DNA of 64,000 nucleotides from Nostoc sp. MG11 (GTDB lineage: Bacteria > Cyanobacteriota > Cyanobacteriia > Cyanobacteriales > Nostocaceae), in assembly GCF_014904695.1 (NCBI RefSeq), contig NZ_JACXXN010000021.1, positions 1 to 64,000 of the forward strand, given 5' to 3'. Both the position numbers and the translations under genes were made by a program. Positions 16,537-25,192 of the stretch are shown piece by piece. Under the pieces are notes generated by a model. That model saw nothing but the letters and a program-made list of their open reading frames with translations. It had not been told where the DNA came from and searched no databases. Each line of letters begins with the position of its first letter. Position 1 is the first letter of the stretch.

Positions 16537-18447
16537 ATGACCAGCACCGTCCCTTTAACCTGGCAAGAAGCCAACGACCAATATCTGGCGATCGCGATCA
16601 CTAGAGTGCGGACGGCGTTGCAGGAATACATCGCCCGTGTCCAAGGACAACCTGCGCCGGAAGCATCTCCACCCATACAGCAACATCCGTTAACCCCACC
16701 TTCAGCCCTCCAAACCCTCTGCACTGCATTTGGTCTTACTTCCTTTGAGCGTGATTTGCTGGTGTTGTGTGCTGGAATAGAACTTAGTGGCTCTCTCGCC
16801 CAACTGTGTGCAACCGCCCAAGGCAGCTTGCAATTAGCGTATCTTACCTTCAGCCTAGCGCTAGCAGCCCTGCCCGATGCTCACTGGAGCGCCCTGGCTC
16901 CCACCAGTCCCCTCCGCCATTGGCGCTTGATTGAGGTCGGCAATGGTGAAAGCCTGACTCAAAGCCGTCTCCGCATTGACGAGCGGGTGCTACACTACCT
17001 CAACGGCGTATCCTACTTAGACGATCGCTTGCGCGGACTGGTAGAACCGATAAAGAATAATGCTTTGCTACCACCCTCCCACCAGCAACTCGTTGAAAGC
17101 CTTGTAAATAGACTGACAACAAATACCAGTATTTCCCAGCTAATTCAACTGTGTGGTGGTGAGCCGGAAGCTAAAGAAGCGATCGCCATTACCGCCTCTA
17201 CCAATTTGGGACTCAACCTGCATACCCTACGAGCTACCGACCTCCCCACCAGCGCCGCTGAACGGGATGCTTTAGCACGTCTTTGGGAGCGGGAAGCAGT
17301 CTTGAGCCGCAGCGCCTTACTAGTAGATTGTGAAGTCGGAGAGAATAAAGACAAAGTATTACCTTTCCTCGAAACCGTCCAAAGCTTGGTAATGGTTGCC
17401 ACCCGCGACCCTCTGCACCTGCGTCGCCCTTCCCTGCGCTTAGATATCAATAGACCTACCTCTGGCGAACAGCGCCAACTTTGGCAAGAGGCTCTAGGAG
17501 GCATAGTAGACCAAGATCTTGACCCCCTCATTGCTCAATTTCAACTCAGTGCTGCTGCCATTCAGGCGATTTGTTCAAAAGACTCATTATCTGCTAAAGA
17601 CCTCTGGGATGCCTGCCGTATCCATGCACGTACTCGTTTAGATGACATGGCCCAGCGCATTCAACCTGTGGCTACCTGGGATGACTTGATCTTGCCAGAA
17701 CCTCAGTGTCGAACCCTCCGGGAAATTGTCGCCCAAGTGCAACAGCGGATAACGGTTTATGAAACCTGGGGTGTTGCGGCTGGAAGTGCGAACGGTTTAG
17801 GGGTAAGCGCTCTATTTGCAGGGGCTAGCGGCACAGGCAAAACCTTGGCAGCAGAAGTACTAGCACAAGAATTACGGCTGGATCTCTACCGGATTGATCT
17901 CAGCCAAGTGGTGAGTAAATACATTGGGGAAACCGAAAAGAATTTGCGGCGGGTATTTGAAGCGGCCGAAGCAGGCGGCGCAATCTTGTTGTTTGATGAA
18001 GCAGATGCATTATTTGGTAAACGCAGCGAAGTAAAAGATAGTCACGATCGCTACGCCAATATTGAAGTTAGCTATCTGCTGCAACGGATGGAAGCTTATC
18101 GCGGACTAGCGATTTTGACAACAAATTTGAAAGGTGCGATCGACTCTGCATTCCTGCGGCGGATTCGCTTTGTGGTGCAGTTTCCATTTCCCGATGTCGC
18201 CCAGCGCCTAGATATTTGGCGGCGGATGTTCCCACCCAAACTGCCAACCAAAGGGCTAGATCTGAATCGGTTAGCGCAACTGAACATCCCTGGCGGTAAT
18301 ATTCGGACTATCGCCCTGAATGCTGCTTTCCTCGCTGCCGATGCTAAAGAACCTGTGCAGATGAAACACCTGCTACGGGCAGCCCAAAGCGAATATCTGA
18401 AGCTAGAGAAAACCCTGACGGATGCGGAGGCAAGTGGATGGATTTAA
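16537..18447 (+). CDS. eCIS AAA+ ATPase (Pvc15/Afp15-like)
   Basis: From ATG 16537 the product is 636 aa; an in-frame GTG at 16531 overlaps the previous stop and is also possible. The N-terminal half is a helical and winged domain typical of eCIS ATPases (TAFGLTSFERDLLVLCAGIE at about 65-85). The C-terminal half is a full AAA+ module: Walker A GASGTGKT (residues 429-436), Walker B ILLFDEAD (Asp487, Glu488), sensor region TNLKGAIDSAFLRRIRF with an arginine finger. In Afp/PVC this ATPase is needed for assembly or cargo loading. Its gene directly precedes the DUF4157 cargo genes, consistent with loading. Confidence 0.92.
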   Translation: MTSTVPLTWQEANDQYLAIAITRVRTALQEYIARVQGQPAPEASPPIQQHPLTPPSALQTLCTAFGLTSFERDLLVLCAGIELSGSLAQLCATAQGSLQLAYLTFSLALAALPDAHWSALAPTSPLRHWRLIEVGNGESLTQSRLRIDERVLHYLNGVSYLDDRLRGLVEPIKNNALLPPSHQQLVESLVNRLTTNTSISQLIQLCGGEPEAKEAIAITASTNLGLNLHTLRATDLPTSAAERDALARLWEREAVLSRSALLVDCEVGENKDKVLPFLETVQSLVMVATRDPLHLRRPSLRLDINRPTSGEQRQLWQEALGGIVDQDLDPLIAQFQLSAAAIQAICSKDSLSAKDLWDACRIHARTRLDDMAQRIQPVATWDDLILPEPQCRTLREIVAQVQQRITVYETWGVAAGSANGLGVSALFAGASGTGKTLAAEVLAQELRLDLYRIDLSQVVSKYIGETEKNLRRVFEAAEAGGAILLFDEADALFGKRSEVKDSHDRYANIEVSYLLQRMEAYRGLAILTTNLKGAIDSAFLRRIRFVVQFPFPDVAQRLDIWRRMFPPKLPTKGLDLNRLAQLNIPGGNIRTIALNAAFLAADAKEPVQMKHLLRAAQSEYLKLEKTLTDAEASGWI

Positions 18448-18701
18448 CACCTGCTAATTTGGAGTTACACATAGAAGAACTTATCCTACATGGCTTTCCG
18501 GTCAGCGATCGCCACCGCATTGGAGCCGCTGTACAACAGGAACTCACCCGATTATTCGCACAGGGTATCCCACCATCTTTGATGCAAGGAGGAGCGATCG
18601 CCCAACTCAATGGCGGTATATTTGAGATGACACCTGGCACGCAGCCAGAAATTATCGGTGTCCAGATTGCTCAGTCTATTTATGGGGGGTTGAATCAATG
18701 A
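18438..18701 (+). CDS. Small conserved eCIS-linked protein
   Basis: This 87-residue protein overlaps the ATPase gene by 10 bp and the next gene by 4 bp (ATGA), indicating tight translational coupling. It has an N-terminal helix (LELHIEELILHGFPVSDRHR) and a second helix (IGAAVQQELTRLFAQGIPPS), ending in a Gly-rich region (GAIAQLNGGIFEM, then IAQSIYGGL). Its position between ATPase and first cargo gene suggests an adaptor or chaperone for loading, but I do not recognise a family with known biochemistry. Confidence 0.75.
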   Translation: MDLTPANLELHIEELILHGFPVSDRHRIGAAVQQELTRLFAQGIPPSLMQGGAIAQLNGGIFEMTPGTQPEIIGVQIAQSIYGGLNQ

Positions 18702-21700
18702 GTACAAAAACGTCAGCGGTAAATACAACAACGAAACCCTCCCTCAACAGCGACAAATCTGGACTGCTGCAACGCAAGTGTGCTTGTGGCAATTCGCCAG
18801 GGTTAACAGGCGAGTGTGCTGAATGCCAAAAAGAAAAACTCACTTTACAGCGATGGGCAACAAATCAAGATCATGCTGCTGAAGTGCCGCCAGTTGTGCA
18901 TGAAGTATTGAACTCTTCCGGTCAACCCCTCGACCCGGCAACGCGCACCTTCATGGAATCTCGCTTTAATCACGGTGTGGATCAACAGATACATAGTCTG
19001 CAATCCCCTGTTGCCAAGAATATCAGTATAGGTTCAGCAGGCGATCGCTATGAGCAACAAGCAGATCGAGTTGCCGAACAAGTAATGCGATCGCCTGTTC
19101 CAACTAACCCACCTACTTCCCAGTCTCAACTTGACTTCAGTTTGGTTCGCATCCACACCGATGCCAAGGCTGCACAATCGGCTCAGGCAATTAGCGCCCG
19201 TGCTTACACCTTCAACCAGCACGTCGTATTTGGCTCAGGGCAATATGCACCTGACACGACTGAAGGCAAAAAACTCTTGGCTCATGAGTTGACGCACGTT
19301 GTACAGCAACAGGGACAACCAGCGATGAAGTTGCAACGGAAGCTGAATAGTCCAACACAAAGCGCTCCTGAAACACCAACAATAGATCAGGGCGCAGATA
19401 CCGCAACTCAACCAGACCAACCTTCTACCCCAACTGCGACAACGCTACTCGCTCCGAAAGCCGCATTACCTTCAAATACTCCTACTGTGCCTGAGCCAAT
19501 CGCCTCAGAAGTCTCTCCTACACCACAAGCCCAAACAGTACCCTCTGCTCCCACAAAAGACAATGTGGTTACTAGCAGTTCTGAGGGACTATTACAGTCT
19601 TTGGCAACTACGCCAGCCAGTTCTTTTATCCCAGCGATCGCAACTGTCAGACAGGCAACAGGGCAAGTACAAGCACAAGAAAAGGCAGAATTAACAGCGA
19701 ACTTTCCGACGGTTGAACAACCCACTGGTTTACCTAGTATTCCTGATGCTACCAAAGTTGCACCAACTGTGCTGGAACGCGGCATCGCTCCAGAATTGCC
19801 CAGTGCGGGGGAAGGTAAAACGACAACAGAAATGCCCATCGCCGCAGCTAGTGGCCCCCTTCCTGCCAGCCAGGTATCTACCGCAGCGGCAGAACCCACG
19901 GCAGAGGACGAAGGCAGCTGGTGGGACTGGCTGTCTAACCGAGTCGGCAATTTTATCACCACCATCCCTACCACTGACCCTAACCTTTCCACTTCTGCTG
20001 GTTCTCGTCCCTATGTAGACCTGAGTGGCAATGCCGATCCGGCTCAGAATACCCAGTATCAACAGACTTCCCAGCAGACTATAGCCCAGCATCAAAGTGA
20101 GGCGGATGCCGCGATCGCTGCTGATTTTGGCGAAAATAACATTTACCCCACCTTACAGCCTCAAACTCTGCACCCAAGTTATGAGCCGACGACACCAGTA
20201 GCAAAGGAAGGCGTCAGTATGGCAGCACCAATTTTGCCGGATGTCCAGCGTCCTATCTTTGACCAAAGCTATACTCCTTGGACAACAGCAGCAGCCAAGC
20301 AGCAAGAGCCGCAATACTTACAGGATCAGACAGAATTTCAGCGTCAGTCTCAGGAAACACAGGTACAAGGACAGCAGCAAATTGCTACAGCCACAGAAGC
20401 GACACGGATGCAGCAAGAACAAATGCAGCAACTAGCTCGCAATGATGTGGATGCACAACGGCAACACTGGCGAGAAGAAAACAACAAAGTTCAGCAGCAA
20501 TATGCTACGGAGTCCGATGCCAAACGCGGGGAAATCGATCAACAGATTCAGGACAAGGTGCAGACGACTGAAGCGGAAGCTGACCAGAAGTTAACTGATG
20601 CAGAAGTCAAAGCGGAGGAAGAACGGAGTAAAACTGAGCAAAAGGCAGCCAGTAAGAAGCAAGAGTTAGAAAACAAGCCTCAAAGTTTCTGGCAAAACCT
20701 CAAAGGCTCAATTTCTTCAGTGTTTGACAGCATCAAACAGGCAGTCAATAGTTTGTTTGAGGAACTGCGGCGTTTGGTGAAAAATATTCTGGATGCCGCC
20801 CGTACCGCTGCTAAGAATCTGATCGAAACTGGGCGTAAGCTGATTGTCGGTTTAATTCAAGACTTTGGTAACTTTGTTAAACAGCTGGTAGATGTGGCAC
20901 TTGCCGCTTTCCCTGACCTGGCTGAGAAAGCGCGGCAGTGGATCGATAATCAGGTGAATCAGGCAATTAACGCTGTTAATCAGGCAGCTGATGCCTTAAA
21001 ACAAGGTGTTGATATCATCCTGGATGGGATGGCTCGGATCATTGACACCGCTCTATCGGCGCTTCAAGTTGCTTTTAATACAGCACTGGATATCCTGGAA
21101 GCCATTGCGATCGCCCCGCTGCAAGTCTTGGAAATTCTAGCTCAGCTAGCAGAAATCCTCAAGGAGTTTCTCCCGTTACCTGAAGGGCTGGAGAAACTAC
21201 GTAATTACTACCAAGGACTATTAGATCGGGCAAAAGCAATACTGGGAGAAACTTTTTCTGATGCAACTCAATCAGAAGCGATCGCTACTGCTCCCACTGC
21301 ATCTATTAGCAACATTGCGCCGTCGATGATGGCAAGCTCAGCAACGCCAGCAACCACCTTGGCTACTAGCACCTCATCCAACATCATCCAGCGCCAGCCT
21401 AGTTCTCAAGCACCTGCGGGTAAAGTGCCGCTCGGCTCTCCAGGTGGTTTTAACTCACCAACTACTGAGCCAGCCGGTGGTTGCGGACTATGTTACGGTA
21501 TACCCGCTGCGGTAGGTACAGCCGCTCACACCCTGATTCAGCAAGAATTTGAAATTCTCCATCCCCTTGGGCTGATGGAATTTCCTTTCTCCAGTCCTAC
21601 AGATGAAAACGGCAGGTTAGATTTAGCGATCGCAACTCCCACTGGCTTGCAAATTGGCGAAATTAAGCCTGCCAATCCTGCGGGATATGCACAGGGCGCT

Positions 21701-22192
21701 GCCGATATGCTGTTCTATACTGCTGCCCTCAAAGCAGTTTACCCAAATTCCACCATCAGTCCCCTGACCAGCCTAATTCCACCTTTGATTTTCCCCACCC
21801 TTTCACCCAATTGTCCGGTGCAAGATTTGTTTGTTGCACCGCCGATTGCTGGAGTTTACGGCTATTTCTGTAAACCTAGTTTTAGTGAGTTACTGGCAAA
21901 GGGATGCAAGTGTAATGGCAAGCCAAAGAAGGAGAAAGAGAAAGAAAAGGTAAAAGAAAAGGTGAAGGAAAAGGAAAAAGTGAAGGAAGAGGTGAAAATC
22001 AGGCAAAGGATTCCTGACTGGGTATTAATCCTCGCAATGATTGCCCTCTTAATTGTCGGCATTATCCTACTCCTCATACCCTCTCCTGATCCCATCACCA
22101 AGGGAGGTGGCGCAGGCGCTCTTGTTGGTGCAGGAGCCATATTAATGTTGTTGCTCAACAAGTCTCGTTCAGAGTCCGAACCGATCGCCTGA
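18698..22192 (+). CDS. DUF4157 (eCIS core) protein with putative PD-(D/E)XK nuclease domain and C-terminal membrane segments
   Basis: 1164 aa. An N-terminal Cys motif, CACGNSPGLTGECAEC (about residues 26-41), precedes the DUF4157/eCIS-core domain, ending in FGSGQYAPDT and HELTHVVQQ (HExxH at 196-200). The EQQADRVAEQVM segment is inserted inside the domain. A Pro/Thr/Gln-rich region (about 210-570), a Gln/Glu coiled coil (about 570-660) and amphipathic helices (about 665-850) follow. At 930-1050 a compact domain has GTAAHTLIQ (His944), GRLDLAI (Asp975) and GEIKP (Glu988, Lys990), the PD-(D/E)XK arrangement. A Lys/Glu-rich linker leads to two hydrophobic segments (VLILAMIALLIVGIILLLIP and the Gly/Ala-rich one after it). 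DUF4157 marks eCIS cargo; nuclease activity is inferred. Confidence 0.82.
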   Translation: MSTKTSAVNTTTKPSLNSDKSGLLQRKCACGNSPGLTGECAECQKEKLTLQRWATNQDHAAEVPPVVHEVLNSSGQPLDPATRTFMESRFNHGVDQQIHSLQSPVAKNISIGSAGDRYEQQADRVAEQVMRSPVPTNPPTSQSQLDFSLVRIHTDAKAAQSAQAISARAYTFNQHVVFGSGQYAPDTTEGKKLLAHELTHVVQQQGQPAMKLQRKLNSPTQSAPETPTIDQGADTATQPDQPSTPTATTLLAPKAALPSNTPTVPEPIASEVSPTPQAQTVPSAPTKDNVVTSSSEGLLQSLATTPASSFIPAIATVRQATGQVQAQEKAELTANFPTVEQPTGLPSIPDATKVAPTVLERGIAPELPSAGEGKTTTEMPIAAASGPLPASQVSTAAAEPTAEDEGSWWDWLSNRVGNFITTIPTTDPNLSTSAGSRPYVDLSGNADPAQNTQYQQTSQQTIAQHQSEADAAIAADFGENNIYPTLQPQTLHPSYEPTTPVAKEGVSMAAPILPDVQRPIFDQSYTPWTTAAAKQQEPQYLQDQTEFQRQSQETQVQGQQQIATATEATRMQQEQMQQLARNDVDAQRQHWREENNKVQQQYATESDAKRGEIDQQIQDKVQTTEAEADQKLTDAEVKAEEERSKTEQKAASKKQELENKPQSFWQNLKGSISSVFDSIKQAVNSLFEELRRLVKNILDAARTAAKNLIETGRKLIVGLIQDFGNFVKQLVDVALAAFPDLAEKARQWIDNQVNQAINAVNQAADALKQGVDIILDGMARIIDTALSALQVAFNTALDILEAIAIAPLQVLEILAQLAEILKEFLPLPEGLEKLRNYYQGLLDRAKAILGETFSDATQSEAIATAPTASISNIAPSMMASSATPATTLATSTSSNIIQRQPSSQAPAGKVPLGSPGGFNSPTTEPAGGCGLCYGIPAAVGTAAHTLIQQEFEILHPLGLMEFPFSSPTDENGRLDLAIATPTGLQIGEIKPANPAGYAQGAADMLFYTAALKAVYPNSTISPLTSLIPPLIFPTLSPNCPVQDLFVAPPIAGVYGYFCKPSFSELLAKGCKCNGKPKKEKEKEKVKEKVKEKEKVKEEVKIRQRIPDWVLILAMIALLIVGIILLLIPSPDPITKGGGAGALVGAGAILMLLLNKSRSESEPIA

Positions 22193-22254
22193 ATACAGGG
22201 GACTCCAGCCTCAGCATTCTGATGTATGTCTTTCGTCAAGCGAGGATTTAAGAA

Positions 22255-23292
22255 ATGCGATCGCACACCTCAACTAAATCACTACCAAAATCCTCCTTTA
22301 CCCCAGCGCGATCGCCCCTACTCCAGCGAAAGTGCGATTGTGGTAATTCGGCTGGGTTAACGGGGAAGTGTAGCGCCTGCGAGGATAAATCACTAACCTT
22401 GCAAAGACGCTCTAAAAATCAAACAGAAACCACTGCTGAAGTTCCGCCAATTGTGCATGAAGTCTTGAGTTCGTCCGGTCAACCTCTTGATCATCAAACC
22501 CTCAACTTCATGGGATCTCACTTTGAACATGACTTTAGCCGGGTAAGCGTGCATACCGATTCCAAAGCAGCAGAATCCGCCCAGGCAATCAATGCTTTAG
22601 CTTACACAGTGGGACAGAATATTGTATTTGGAGCAGGGCAATTTGCACCAAATACAACAACGGGTAAGAGGATACTGGCGCACGAGTTAACTCACGTAGT
22701 TCAGCAAAGCCATCAGGGACTAACTCCATCACTACAACGCCAATCATCTGCTGGAACAGAAAGTGATGCACTTGAAGTAGAAGCAGACAAGATTGCTCAG
22801 AATGTAGTTAAAAGCCCGACAAAAAAAGCTAGTTCACTTCAGAAGAAAAAAACCAAGAAAGCTGTCAGTTCTCTCTTGACCTTTGCTCAGGTAGAAAAAT
22901 ATATTCTCAGCAATAACAATTCCAGCCTCAGTAAGGAATTCCTGCTCTGTTTGATTTGGAAGGAAAGTGGATTTGATCCAAAAACCAAAAATTCTTCGAG
23001 CAGTGCAACTGGACTGATGCAAATGACCAAAGGAGCAGTCACAGAGGTCAATAAAAATACACCCAAAGGTGTGCATTTTAACCATAGTGAGATGACTGAT
23101 CCTGAAAAAAATATTGCCTGTGGAACTTATTATCTAACTATCCGAATTAAGTGGGCAAAGGGAAATATCAAGAAAGGTGTAGAGGGCTTTGGTACTGGAG
23201 CCGGATATGCTGACAAAATCTTGGATTGTGAAACTTGCTTGCAAAAGCAGCCAGCTGAACCCAATGATTGCTTGTTTACTATTCATAAATAG
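22255..23292 (+). CDS. DUF4157 (eCIS core) protein with lytic transglycosylase (SLT) domain
   Basis: The product is 345 aa, 62 bp after the previous gene. It opens with the same kind of Cys motif (CDCGNSAGLTGKCSAC), then a canonical DUF4157 domain: FEHDFSRVSVHTDSKAAESA, AYTVGQNIVFGAGQFAPNT and HELTHVVQQ with HExxH at 143-147. The EVEADKIAQNVVKSP segment follows. After a Lys-rich linker, residues about 210-320 form a transglycosylase domain with IWKESGFDP (catalytic Glu237) and SATGLMQMT, then the YYLTIRIKWAKGN helix. It would cut peptidoglycan glycan strands. As cargo it could attack a target wall, or locally open the producer's own wall. Confidence 0.87.
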   Translation: MRSHTSTKSLPKSSFTPARSPLLQRKCDCGNSAGLTGKCSACEDKSLTLQRRSKNQTETTAEVPPIVHEVLSSSGQPLDHQTLNFMGSHFEHDFSRVSVHTDSKAAESAQAINALAYTVGQNIVFGAGQFAPNTTTGKRILAHELTHVVQQSHQGLTPSLQRQSSAGTESDALEVEADKIAQNVVKSPTKKASSLQKKKTKKAVSSLLTFAQVEKYILSNNNSSLSKEFLLCLIWKESGFDPKTKNSSSSATGLMQMTKGAVTEVNKNTPKGVHFNHSEMTDPEKNIACGTYYLTIRIKWAKGNIKKGVEGFGTGAGYADKILDCETCLQKQPAEPNDCLFTIHK

Positions 23293-23334
23293 CGTAAAAT
23301 CATTTTTTTGAACAATCTTTGAGGAAATATACTA

Positions 23335-23514
23335 ATGCTATCAATTTTGCAAACACTGATTTTTTTATTTGGGACTGCATTCATCTTGGGTTTTCTTACC
23401 TATGGGCTAATTGATAACACCAATCCGCCCAAAAAAGATGATAATAATCCCGCGCCAATTCCTCCAGTAGGAGATTCTCCTACTGCTGAAAAAGCTGAAC
23501 CAGTTTCTTCATAG
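23335..23514 (+). CDS. Small single-pass membrane protein, 59 aa
   Basis: A 59-residue frame from ATG 23335 with a GAGG ribosome site, 42 bp after the transglycosylase gene and on the same strand. The first 25 residues form one hydrophobic segment (LQTLIFLFGTAFILGFLTYG). The rest is short, polar and Pro/Asp/Glu-rich (PPKKDDNNPAPIPPVGDSPT). It is unrecognised. Its position suggests a role linked to the transglycosylase cargo, such as immunity, a holin-like partner or a membrane anchor, but none of these is shown by sequence. Confidence 0.6.
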   Translation: MLSILQTLIFLFGTAFILGFLTYGLIDNTNPPKKDDNNPAPIPPVGDSPTAEKAEPVSS

Positions 23515-23538
23515 CTTCAGGGTTTTTGGTGTCTAAAC

Positions 23539-24009
23539 TTACGGATTCTTCTTTTGAGGGAGCAGTTCTGGATCGGGTTCTGGCAATAGTTGAGTGAGTT
23601 TTAAGTCCCAACCAAAGGCTTGTTTTAGCGTGCGATCAACCCAGATCGTCACAAGCTGAAAGGGTAGTAGTAAGACAGCAACAAATTTTTTCAAAATAGT
23701 CGTCGGCGTGGGATTATCTGCTTCTAACCAGATGCGAAATCCACGTCCTGTATGGAATCCCAGCAGCCAGACAAATAGAAAACCACCCACAATAGACAGC
23801 AGTACTAGCAGCAGCAACCGAGCAAATTGAGTAAAAATCTGCCAAGTTTTCCAGACAGCTTCTTTGTATATCTTGCTGGTGTCGCGGCTGGTGACAGTTT
23901 GCCATAGTTCATTAGTCTGACAAGAGAGCGTTGTCCACCAGCGTTGCCAAGCATCTTGCAGAGGTTGAAGGGTTGGAGGCTGAGAAGTCTGGGTTTGAAG
24001 AGAAGTCAT
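23539..24009 (-). CDS. Two-segment membrane protein antisense to the eCIS cluster
   Basis: The product is 156 aa from ATG 24009, converging on the small membrane protein gene. A soluble, Trp-rich helical N-terminus (LQDAWQRWWTTLSCQTNELW, then WKTWQIFTQFAR) leads into one strong membrane segment (LLLLVLLSIVGGFLFVWLLG, about 63-82). A second, weaker one follows (FVAVLLLPFQLVTIWV, about 108-123), with a Pro/Glu-rich C-tail. No family is recognised. Being the only minus-strand gene inside the eCIS block, it may be an immunity protein or a membrane docking factor. Confidence 0.6.
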   Translation of the reverse strand: MTSLQTQTSQPPTLQPLQDAWQRWWTTLSCQTNELWQTVTSRDTSKIYKEAVWKTWQIFTQFARLLLLVLLSIVGGFLFVWLLGFHTGRGFRIWLEADNPTPTTILKKFVAVLLLPFQLVTIWVDRTLKQAFGWDLKLTQLLPEPDPELLPQKKNP

Positions 24010-24523
24010 ATAAGTAATTATCTCAAGAGTAAGCTATCCAAAATTAGAGATTCTCTAGTTAGTAAAACGTGAGTTAAAGCACTTTTGCAAACTATTGGTT
24101 AAGGGTTAAAGCTCAATAGAAAAAAAATTCATGCCTTTAACCTTTTGTCCTTTACCCAATTCTTGCAAGAAGTCTGATGACTGAAGGGTATAACTTTTGT
24201 AAAACAATTGTTGGGCGATCGCTAAAATCATTATGATTTTTAACAATTCTTTGGCTAAAAGTGAATAATCATTACGTATTTAGAGGAAGAATTACAAATC
24301 TGGTAAAAACTGGCGGAAAACAGTATCCTTTTCACAGAAAACTTTAATTATTCAGCATAACCACTATAGTAATACTAATTAAATTTTGAGAAAAATAAAT
24401 CAAAAATCTCAACGGAGCAAAATCAGGCTTGTCCTTTGCTAAACTCTCCGAAGTTCATCATTGCTCAGCACTGTTTCAGTGAAGATTATCCATTCATAAA
24501 TTTAGAAATCTAAATTAGGCTTT
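24010..24523. promoter_or_regulatory. Divergent promoter region between eCIS blocks
   Basis: This 514-bp AT-rich gap separates the minus-strand membrane protein from the plus-strand baseplate block and must drive both. It contains GGGTTAAAG/CTTTAACC pairing around 24107-24142, the palindrome TTCTTGCAAGAA at 24160-24171, which overlaps the TGCAAGAAGTCT motif also found before the sheath gene, and an 18-bp palindrome at 24499-24516. No coding sequence is visible. Confidence 0.5.
24499..24516. promoter_or_regulatory. Perfect 18-bp palindrome just before the adaptor gene
   Basis: AATTTAGA and TCTAAATT flank AA, ending 7 bp before the ATG at 24524, where a ribosome site would be expected. No good Shine-Dalgarno sequence is otherwise present. 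It may be an operator or an RNA hairpin that masks the start. Confidence 0.45.
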
Positions 24524-25183
24524 ATGATTGCCTTTACTCTTTCTCCACGTCTGGTTAAAGGAGCCATTGTTGCCATTGATCCAACTACCAATCGGGTAGC
24601 TCGAACTATTGTTTTTCAGTACAACCCAGAAACGCTTTCTCGGACTTTGCAGGTTCAGGCAATTGAAGAAAATGGTGCTCGATCAGAGGTATTTCGGCTC
24701 AAGGGCGCACCAGTGGAAACTATTCGATTAGAAATTGAAATTGATGCTACTGACCACTTAGCCAATGGAGAAAAAACAGCAGTAAATTTAGGTATTTATC
24801 CCCAATTAGCGGCATTAGAAACGTTAATTTATCCTGACGTTGAGCGGGTATCTAAAAATATGGAAAACGCTGCCAAAGGAGTGTTAGAAATCATTCCTAC
24901 GGAAGCTCCGATGACACTACTAGTTTGGGGAAAAAAACGAGTCCTACCCGTTCGACTGACCGATTTTAGTATCAACGAGGAAGCATACGATGTAAATCTC
25001 AATCCCATTCGCGCTAAAGTTTCCCTCAGTTTACGTGTCCTCAACTATGACGATCTTCCTTGGGGACAACGTGGCTCCAAACTATTCCTAACCCATCATC
25101 GTGAAAAGCAAAATCTAGCTAGACAAGGGAAAATATCCCTTGCTGAAACCACAGTCGTTCAAATCAATATCCCAAATCTGTAA
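24524..25183 (+). CDS. eCIS tube-baseplate adaptor (Pvc7/CIS_tube-like)
   Basis: The product is 219 aa. The conserved core of the CIS tube N-terminal family is clear: ARTIVFQYNPETLSRTLQVQ (about 27-46), RLKGAPVETIRLEIEIDATD (about 58-77) and GIYPQLAALETLIYPD. It closes with TLLVWGKKRVLPVRLTDFSI and NEEAYDVNLNPIRAKVSLSL. In Afp/PVC this protein links the first tube ring to the spike hub. In Pvc7 a LysM-like domain is attached; here that part seems to be the separate next gene. Confidence 0.88.
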   Translation: MIAFTLSPRLVKGAIVAIDPTTNRVARTIVFQYNPETLSRTLQVQAIEENGARSEVFRLKGAPVETIRLEIEIDATDHLANGEKTAVNLGIYPQLAALETLIYPDVERVSKNMENAAKGVLEIIPTEAPMTLLVWGKKRVLPVRLTDFSINEEAYDVNLNPIRAKVSLSLRVLNYDDLPWGQRGSKLFLTHHREKQNLARQGKISLAETTVVQINIPNL

Positions 25184-25192
25184 TCTCCTCCC

